This document shows positions 56,395 to 64,000 of a stretch of 64,000 nucleotides of DNA, piece by piece. A program made the position numbers and the translations under genes. The stretch covers positions 78,357,903 through 78,421,902 of the forward strand of contig OZ022499.1 of the NCBI GenBank assembly GCA_963989385.1, written 5' to 3'. Each line of letters begins with the position of its first letter. Position 1 is the first letter of the stretch. The notes under the pieces were generated by a model. The model ran no database searches. It was not told where the DNA came from and saw only the letters and a program-made list of their open reading frames with translations. The DNA comes from Ctena decussata. Its lineage: Eukaryota > Mollusca > Bivalvia > Lucinida > Lucinidae.

Positions 56395-58275
56395 CCATTG
56401 CTCTAGAAAAAGAGCTTTACAGTATCTGTGACCAGTTCCTCTACAAAAAGTGCTTTACAGCATCTTTCACTGATGCCTATAGAAAAAATGCTTTATAGCA
56501 TCTGTGACCAGTTCACGTACAAAAATGCTTTACAGCATCTGTGACCAGTACCTTTACAAAAAATGCTTTACAGCATCTGTGACCAGTTCCTCTACAAAAA
56601 ATGCTTTACGCTATAAAAGTGCTTTACAGCATCTGTGACTGATTCCTCTTGAAAAAGTGCTTTACAGCATCTATAACAGATTCCTGTAGAAAAATACCTT
56701 GGCAGTTCTGTGACTGATTCTTCTAGAAAAAGACCTTGGCAATATCTGTAACTGATTCCCCTAGAAAAACTGGTTTACTGCATATGTGACCAATTCCTTA
56801 AGTAAAAATGCTTTAAAGCATCTGTGACCCATTCCTAAAAAATGCATTACAGCATCTGCGACTGATTCCTTTAGAAAAAGTACTTTAATGCATCTGTGAC
56901 TGATGATGTTAGAAAAAGTGCATAACAAGATCTTTGACTGGTGCACCTAGAAAAAGTGTTTCACAGCATCTGTGACTGAGTCCTTGACAACATCTGTGAC
57001 AGATCCCCCTAGAAAAAGTTCTTTACAGTGTCTATGACTGATGTCTCTAGAAAATGTGCTTTATAGCATCTGTGATTGATGCCCCTAGAAAAAGTGCTTT
57101 ACAATATCTGTGACAGTCACTGAATTGCCTCTAGAAAAAGTGGTTTGCAGCATCTGTGACTGGTGCCCCCAGAAAAAGTACTTTGCAGCATCAGATGCTT
57201 TTACTAATGCCTCTAGAAAAAGTTCTTTACAGTATCTGTGATTCCTCTAGTAAAAAAGCTTTGCAGCATCTGTGACTGATGCCTCTGGATAAGGTGCTTT
57301 AAAGCATCTGTGACTGCATGCTGCCTCTAAAAAGCACTTTTCATCATCTGCCCCTAGAAAAATGCTTTACAGCAGCTAAGACTGATGCCTGTAGAAGAAA
57401 ACGATTTTCAGCGTCTGTGATTGTTACTTCCAAAAAAATCCTTCGCAGCATCCATGATTGATCCTCTAGAAAAAGTGCTTTACAGCATCTGTTATGGGTC
57501 TTCCTTGAAAAAGTGCTTTATAGCACCTGTGATTGATGCCCCTTAGAAAAAGCATCTGTGACTGATGCCTCTAGAAAAAGTGTGTTTCAGTACTTTGACT
57601 GATGTCTCTTGATAAAGTGCTTTACAGCATCTGTGACTGATGTCACTAGAAAAAGTGCTTTACAGCATCTGTGACTGATGTCTCTAGAAAAAGTGCTGTA
57701 CACCATCTGTGACTGATGTCACTAGAATAAGTGCTTTATAGCACCCTTAGAAAAGTGCTTTACAGCATCTGTGACTGATACCTATAGAAAAAGTGTGTTT
57801 CAGTACTTTGACTGATGTCTCTTGAAAAAGTGCTTTACAGCATCTGTGACTAATATCACTAGAAAAAGTGCTTTACAGCATCTCTGACTGATGTCTCTAG
57901 AAAAAGTGCTGTACACCATCTGTGACTGATGCCTCTAGAAAAAGTTCTTTATAGCACCTGTGATTGATGCCCCTTAGAAAAGTGCTTTACAGCCTCTGTG
58001 ACTTATGCATCTAGAAAAAGTGCTTTACAGCATCTTTGACTGATGCCTCTAGAAAAAGTGTGTTTCAGTACTTTGACTGATGTTTCTAGAAAAAAGTGCT
58101 TTACAGCATCTTAGACTGATGTCTCTAGAAAAAGTGCTTTATTTACAGCATCTGTGACTGATTTCCCTAGAAAAATGGCTTTACAGCGTCCGTGACTGAT
58201 GTAGCTAGAAAAAGTGCTTTACAGCATCTGTGACTGAATGTCTCTAGAAAAAGTGTTCTACAGCATCTATAACAG
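56395..58275. repeat. Minisatellite, about 38-bp unit, 1.9 kb
   Basis: About 45-50 imperfect units of ctagaaaaagtgctttacag plus catctgtgactgatgcct. Units near the left end differ more; those at about 57600-58250 are the most regular and show a higher-order block (unit variants with tgtgtttcagtactttgac recur at about 57570, 57790 and 58045). Confidence 0.9.
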
Positions 58276-58539
58276 GTGAAGTGTTACTTTACTCATATGA
58301 CTGTGAAAATGCCTGTGCAGTCTGATCAGCATCCCTGTTTGAATAAACAAGTTGGTCTTGAAGAGTCTAAATATTGAAAAGCAAAGATGCTTACCAAGTT
58401 GCACAGATATGCTAATTGATCTGAGAGCATAGTAGTCCTCTTTTACAATTGCATGGTTCATACGCCTTACCGGTCCTTTAGACATGTTTTACATTATGTG
58501 GAAGAAAACAGAGACAAAAATCACAAAGCATGTATTTTG

Positions 58540-60610
58540 AAACAATCTGAGGCATGCCAAGAAAATAGAGCCATCGAGCCATGCTAGGAAATCAGCACCA
58601 CTAAATCATGCTGTGAAAACATGGCCACTGAGCCATGCCATAAAAAGTAGGGCCACAGAGCTATGCTGGGAGAACTCACCACTGAGAACAATGCCAATAA
58701 ACCAAGTGTTGAAAACATAGCTACTTGGCTTTGCAATGAAAGCAGTATCACTGAGCCTTGGCATGATAACAGCACCATTGAGTCATGTCATGAAAACAGG
58801 ACCACTAAGCATATCATGAAAACATAGCCACTTTGCCATAACATGAAAACAGGACCACTGAGCCCTGTCATCAAAAACATGACCACAGAGCCTATCATGA
58901 GAAAAGTGCCACTGAACCTTGTCATTAGGATTGGCCACGAAGACATGCCATGTAAAAAGAGTCGCTCAACCTTGCCATTAAAACATGGCTACTGAGACAT
59001 GCCATGTATTCATGTAAACAGAGCCACTAAACCCTGCCCTTAAAACAGTGCCACTGAGACATGCCCTGTAAATAGAGCCACGGAACCTTGCCATTAAACA
59101 GGACACTGGGACATGCTAGATAACAGAGCCACTGAATCTTGCCCTTAAAACAGGGTCAGTGAGCCATGCCATGTAAATAGATCTACTGAATCCTACCATT
59201 AAAACAGGCCTCTTTGACATAGCATGTGAACAGAGCCAGTGAACCTTGCTTTTTAACAGGGCCACTGACACATGCCATGTAAATAGAGCCAGTAAACCTT
59301 GTCATTTAAACAGGGTCATTGAGACATGCCATGTAAATAGAGCTATTGAACCTTTCCAGTAGAACAGGGCCACTGAGACATGCTATGTAAACAGAGCCAG
59401 AGAGCCTTGTCATTAAAACAGAGCAGTTGAGACATGTCATGTAAACAAAACCACTAAACTTGGTCATAAAAACACGGCCCCTGAGACATGTCATGTAAAC
59501 AGAACAATTGAACCCTGCAATCAAACAGGGCCACTGAGACATGCCAGGAGCCTTGCCATTAAAACAGACCTACTGAGGCATGCCATGTAAATAGACTCTG
59601 TTATATAGCCAAGGAATCTTCCCTTAAAACAGGGCCACTAAGCCATGCCATGTTAATGGATCTACTGAATCTTGTCTTTAAAACAGGCCCTTTTGACATA
59701 CCATGTAAACAGAGCCAGTAAACCTTGCTTTTAACAGGGCCACTGAGACATGCCATGTAAAGAGAGCCACTTAACCATGCCATTAAAACAGGGCCTCTGA
59801 GACATACTATGTAAACAGAGCCAGTGAACCTTGTCATCTAAACAGGGCCACTGAGACATGCCATGGAAATAGAGCTATTGAACCTTTCCAGTAAAACAGG
59901 GCCACTGAGGCACACCATGTAAACAGAGCCAGAGAGCCTTGTCATAAAAACAGGGTAGTTGAGACAGTCATGTAAACTGAACTTGGCCATAAAAACAGGG
60001 CCACTCAGACATGTCATGTAAACAGAACCACTAAACCCTGCCATCAAACAGGGCCACTGAGACATGCCAGTTATCTTGTTGTTAAAACAGGGCAACTGAG
60101 ACATGCCATGTAAAAGAGCCACTGAACCATGCCATTACAACAGGGTCACTGAGACATGCCATATAAAGAGCAGTGGAACCTTGTCATCAAATAGGGCCAC
60201 TAAGACATGCCATGTTAAAAGAGACGATAAACTTTGCCATTAAAACGGGACCACTAAGACATGCAATGTTAACAGAGCCATGGAACCTTGCCATTATAAC
60301 AGAGCATTAGAGTCAAATGGCCATTGAGACATGCAGAAATAGCCACTGGGCTGTGCCATGAGAACAGATCAACAAAGCAAAAGGACTACTGAGCCATGTC
60401 ATTTAGGAGACACTGTGTCATTTAGATGGCCACTGTCATGGCATGAAAACTGAGCAAATGTCAGTGTCCCAAAGCCACTGAACTAAAGGGCCACTGAGCC
60501 ATGCCATGAAAACAGGGCCATTGAACTAAACGCCCTTAAGCAGAGGGTTATCTGAGTAATTCATAAGCCTCTGCCTTTAAGCCATTCCATGAAAACAAAA
60601 CTACAAAGCC
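58540..60610. repeat. Minisatellite, about 55-bp unit, 2 kb
   Basis: Imperfect units of gagacatgccatgtaaacag, agccactgaaccttgcc and attaaaacagggccact. The unit is less regular at both ends. A larger block seems duplicated (59160-59545 against 59640-60060). The minus-strand frames of 64-94 codons (CLSGPV-type repeats) are translation of the repeat, not genes. Confidence 0.9.
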
Positions 60611-60629
60611 ATACCCTGAAAACAGGGCT

Positions 60630-60815
60630 CAATTAGAACCTCGATGTCTCGAACAGGTTTGGGACCATGAAAATTAGTTCCAGCCAAAGGTAATTCCAGC
60701 CATCCAGGGTTAGCTTCTGCATAAACTGAACTCTTGGGACCTAAGAACGACTTCTATCCAGGCATGGTAAATGAGCCATCAGGGTTCAAGCCATTGAAGT
60801 TCTACTGTACTATGT
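60630..60815. repeat. Decayed MITE with Tc1-like ends
   Basis: Left tagaacctcgatgtctcgaa and right ttcaagccattgaagttcta then ctgta are inverted at about 70%. TACAGTAGAACCTCG-type ends are common in invertebrate Tc1/mariner MITEs. Confidence 0.5.
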
Positions 60816-60819
60816 GTGA

Positions 60820-61720
60820 AGGAGCTAAAGAGTTGTCATTCTTCCAAGTGACACTGCCTTCAGCTACCCTGTAATCTATATCCAAGGGTACTAAGTCCAC
60901 TTTGTTCCTCACATACCCTTGGCTGACTGCCTATTTGTAAATGGAATCTCCCACTGTGCTATTTCATTGTGAGCAACTTTCATTGCATGCATCCAATCAA
61001 ATTATCCGTAAAAAAGCATTTTCCTATAACAGGCACTCTCGTCGATAGAAAAATTCATGTTTACTGTGAAAAATTACCTTAAACAGAGTAGACAGTCAAG
61101 AGTTAACCAATTCATCAGTGTTTTTGAACAATTATGCAAAGTTGTGGGACAACTGTGTCTTTCAACAGATCTTCTGGTTGGTCTAAAAATAACATGCTCC
61201 AAGGGGAGCACCCCACTGCAGCCAAAAGACGGCGCTGCGGGAAATTCGATTTTCGTCCGAGTCTGCGGTTTCATTTCTTTTACTCTTAGATGTGTTTGTT
61301 CCATCAGAATTCACCTTATCTTCACTGCAACTGGTGTTAATTAAATCCCATGTGCAGCCATGAAAAGCGTCATAGAGCCTGCCTGTAGGTTATATATTTT
61401 CTGGTCCTTTGGCACACCGGGTAGGCGGCAATCGAAAACTCTCGTGCAATCTACGAATGCGGTCAAAAAACCATTTAAAACAGCAATTTGGATTGCAAAT
61501 TGGCGACAATTTGCAACCGGAAATGCTGTTCTAAAGGTTTTGATCCACGTTAATCGATTGTTAAGGGCATTTTCGATTGCCCCTACCTGGTGTGTTTGGG
61601 CTCATTTTGCTCATTCTGAGTCGTTCCACAGAAGCCAGTGCTAAGGGGTGTGGTCAGTGTTGCAACATGGGATTACAGCACATTATCAGACTCAATGAAA
61701 CCAAGCGCGCTATTTTCATT
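60820..61720. other. Unassigned, locally CpG-richer
   Basis: 61200-61660 has more CpG and GC than its surroundings and frames at 61057-61344 and 61360-61644, but no domain, no frame conservation that I can judge and no splice context. Could be a decayed element or an unrecognised exon. Confidence 0.3.
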
Positions 61721-61725
61721 TCTCT

Positions 61726-61969
61726 TAACCCTTAATGCGCAAAAAAGCAGACGACAAAATTTACGTCTGCAGAAATTTCAAAAAATGTTTTGTGCAAACT
61801 ATATCATATTGAGAATTCAAAGACTATAGGGCAAACAGTGTAGATTCAGATGAGGTGGCTCATTATGAGCCACCTCATCTGAATCTACACTGTTTTATGA
61901 GCCACCTCATCTGAATCTACACTGTTTGCAAAATCAACAATTTTTCATTTTTGGCGCTTTAAGGGTTGA
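61726..61969. mobile_element. MITE family B, copy 9, with duplicated centre
   Basis: ttaacccttaatgcgcaaaa ... gatgaggtggctcattatga ... tttggcgctttaagggttg. One half-centre (atgagccacctcatctgaat then ctacactgttt) is present twice in a row at 61866-61929. Confidence 0.85.
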
Positions 61970-62107
61970 TATGATCTTTGATTCTTTCAGAGTTTATTTT
62001 AAATCTATTTGATAGAAGGCATTAATTGTCTGAGGGAGTTCTTGAGACAGTTTCAACTCTATACTTTACATTATTTATGTGATTTGTTTGTGAAAAGCTA
62101 TGTTAAT

Positions 62108-62290
62108 ACTTTAGTGCCTGCAAAGAAAGTAGAACTTGCAAACAGTGTAGACCCAGATGAGGTGGCTCATCAGCCACCTCATCTGGATCTAAACTGCTTG
62201 CCCAATAGTCTTTTAATTCTCAATCTTATGTACGGTAGCTTTGCAGATGTTAACTTTGTTGTCTGCTTTTTGGGTGCTTTTAAAGTTTTA
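62108..62290. mobile_element. MITE family B, copy 10
   Basis: actttagtgcctgcaaagaa, gatgaggtggctcatcagcc, gcttgcccaatagtctttta, ttttgggtgcttttaaag. Confidence 0.78.
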
Positions 62291-62299
62291 TCAATTTTA

Positions 62300-62690
62300 C
62301 ACTGCTTCTTGTTTAGGACCAGAGATTTTTAGCACGTCTGAAAGTCAGACATAAAACACTACAGTCACAGTACAGAAAGTACGGTGTATAGCATAAGTGG
62401 TCAAATCTAGTGAAAGTAAATTACCATATTAATTCTATTTAACACCCCTGGGGCGTTGCAGTTTACAAAAGGTGGGCGTTTTTTAAAGCCTAAAGTGTAG
62501 TAAATTAGCCACCGCCGAGTTACCTCTAATAAATTGTATTATTATTTTTTGGAAAGAAGCAGGGGCCAGGCTTTTATTAGAGCAGGGGCGCTCAGTAGGA
62601 TTAATATGACAAATTATGAAGACCTGAGGTTTATCTAGTTGAAATAGTGCTCCCAGTGGCAAAATTCTCATGGCTTAATCTCAGTTTTAA
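62300..62690. other. Non-coding, nothing recognised
   Basis: The stretch ccatattaattctatttaac then cctggggcgttg recurs at 49737-49770, so it belongs to another dispersed repeat that I cannot delimit. Confidence 0.35.
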
Positions 62691-62694
62691 GATG

Positions 62695-62915
62695 AAAGGG
62701 TACACTTTCAGGGGAAGCAACTCTACTTCTTTCTTTTTTCCCTTCTTTTCAATGGGGGTCTACTCTTAAAGGAAATAATTTGCTCTTCTAGGAGCAAATT
62801 TCTTATAGAGTAGACTCCATTTTCGAAGGATTTCATCGAGCAAGTCACAAAAGTTGTTTCCCTTTATAAATATGGCAGAAAAGGATGGAGGTATACCGAT
62901 ACACCTTAATAGCAG
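62695..62915. mobile_element. MITE family A, copy 8 (full length)
   Basis: gggtacactttcaggggaag, gggggtctactcttaaagg, tttgctcttctaggagcaaa, gtcacaaaagttgtttccc, ggcagaaaaggatggagg, tataccgatacacc. The clearest full copy for comparison. Confidence 0.85.
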
Positions 62916-63204
62916 AAGAGAAACTCATGAATGCACATGCAAATAAACAAGCTGTGTGAATAACAGAGAAGCGACTGGTACTTTAACCACAACACATATT
63001 CTCAATACAAGTAACGTAACTGCTGAAATAAGTAGAGTAAGTGAGCAGGGACTCTGCTAGTGCCACAGCCTAATGAGACCTATCATACCAAATTAACCAC
63101 AAATATAAATGGGCAGATAAACAGAATGGAGACCCTAAATCAGCTTAGCAAACTGTCTCTTCGGTCTACTCGAACAGGACTAAATTTTCAAATTCTTTTC
63201 AGTA

Positions 63205-63345
63205 AGTGTTTACCCCATTCAAAAGGGAGGCAAAAATTAAAAGGGCGGCATTGCTTGCCTTGAAAGTATGCCCATTTACCCTGAAAGAACACTGTGAAGA
63301 CTCCTCTCTTGTTTGCTTGGGATCTACATTGTCTGCCAACTGTTT
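63205..63345. repeat. MITE family A, right half
   Basis: gtttaccccattcaaaaggg, aggcaaaaattaaaaggg, gaaagtatgcccatttaccc. Confidence 0.65.
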
Positions 63346-63626
63346 TCGTAAAGCACTAACTAACCAAACAAATGAACATTTAATTTGAAGTTGGAAGATT
63401 CCATTCCCCATATGCTTGAGAGTTAAAAATATTTACAGCAGATATGTTAGTGACACTTGTAAGGCTTTCTTGAAGCCAGGAAGTTGGCAGACTTCTGATA
63501 GTTCTTTAATAGTGTCATAGGTTCTAAACAAGAAGCTAAAAAAGATAATTTTCACACATACTGTAGTATCCCTCTATATTGGGGTAGAAGTGCTTAGCAA
63601 ACAGTGTTGACCGAAATCAGGCTGCT

Positions 63627-63815
63627 TCTCCTTCCGCTGATTCAAGAAGGGCAGTTGTCAGTTACTGGTTAAATATTAGTAAGTGCACTTAGTAGTGGTT
63701 AACCGCTTAGGAGGTCTAAGCCTGCCCAGCAATAGTGTGGTTAGGTTAATTGACCGTCCCAACATGACCATAGCTGTTTACTGTGGACATTAATAAATAA
63801 CACAATCAATCAATC
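63627..63815 (+). repeat. SINE family S3, 5'-truncated
   Basis: cttctccttccgctgattca, gcagttgtcagttactgg, ggtctaagcctgccca, ccgtcccaacatgacc, then tail (aatc)n at about 63802-63815. The tRNA head is absent. Confidence 0.82.
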
Positions 63816-63837
63816 AAATTCTTTCCAGTAGTTGTAA

Positions 63838-63925
63838 GGGAGGCAAAAATGAAAATGGTGGAGTTGTTTGCATTGGAAGCATGCTCATTTACCCTAAAAG
63901 AAGACTACATGTATGAAGACTGCTC
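63838..63925. repeat. MITE family A, right half
   Basis: gggaggcaaaaatgaaaatg, gagttgtttgcattggaagc, atgctcatttacccta. Confidence 0.65.
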
Positions 63926-64000
63926 CCTTGTCTGCTCTGGATCTACATTATCTGCCGACTGTTTCTTAAAACATCCACTAACAAAACAAATGGATGTGTT

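Noticed and set aside
58584..60122. Minus-strand frames of 64-94 codons with repeating CLSGPV / YMTCLSG-type peptides
   Set aside because: They are translations of the 55-bp minisatellite. Frames shift with unit length, and no start, splice or domain evidence exists.
56395..60610. CRISPR-like regular repeats
   Set aside because: There are no constant repeats separated by unique spacers; units are contiguous and drift gradually. The genome is eukaryotic.

Overview
This window is eukaryotic genomic DNA, very probably from a bivalve mollusc. The reasons are the AT-rich intergenic sequence, spliced-gene signals, dense tRNA-derived SINEs, hundreds of base pairs of palindromic MITEs, Helitron-like elements with GTCC microsatellites, and CR1-like and RTE-like LINE fragments. 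The assignment to bivalves is inference from this repeat style; no host marker gene names the species. There are no bacterial operons, rRNA genes, CRISPR arrays or convincing functional tRNA genes.

Layout. 1-12 kb: SINEs, several two-armed MITEs and a Helitron-like element (9751-10981) that is itself split by a Harbinger-type MITE. 11.7-18.9 kb: a retrotransposon cluster. It holds a second Helitron-like element on the minus strand, a long but broken CR1-like LINE (about 12.3-15.76 kb, minus) whose endonuclease ORF begins with a 2A-like NPGP motif, two LINE 3' fragments, and an RTE-like reverse-transcriptase fragment lying inside a TIR element. 19-30 kb: palindromic MITEs, a minisatellite, a 49-base poly-C run, a SINE with a perfect 13-bp target duplication, a fold-back element built of 15-bp units, and another Helitron-like element. 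30.7-32.8 kb: a TIR element (mariner-like ends) carrying a nested, CpG-rich, PIF/Harbinger-like element with a 56-codon transposase-like exon. 33-36 kb: MITEs packed upstream of the only convincing host coding exon, 36144-36630 (+), which encodes a proline-rich linker and the first half of a PDZ domain and ends at a clean splice donor. 36.6-64 kb: no further exon recognised. This is probably intron, filled with MITEs, SINEs, an RTE-like LINE fragment, a 2-kb Helitron-like element, and two adjacent minisatellites (56.4-58.3 and 58.5-60.6 kb).

How the parts relate. Many insertions are nested, and several can be resolved to the base because an uninterrupted relative lies in the same window. A 4-bp-TSD MITE sits in the RTE-like LINE, a TAA-TSD MITE in the Helitron-like repeat, a short MITE in a tandem duplication, and a Helitron-like element at a T-run of another MITE. 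These give relative ages and target preferences from this sequence alone. All family assignments come from motif reading by eye; no database search was run, and boundaries of decayed repeats are approximate.
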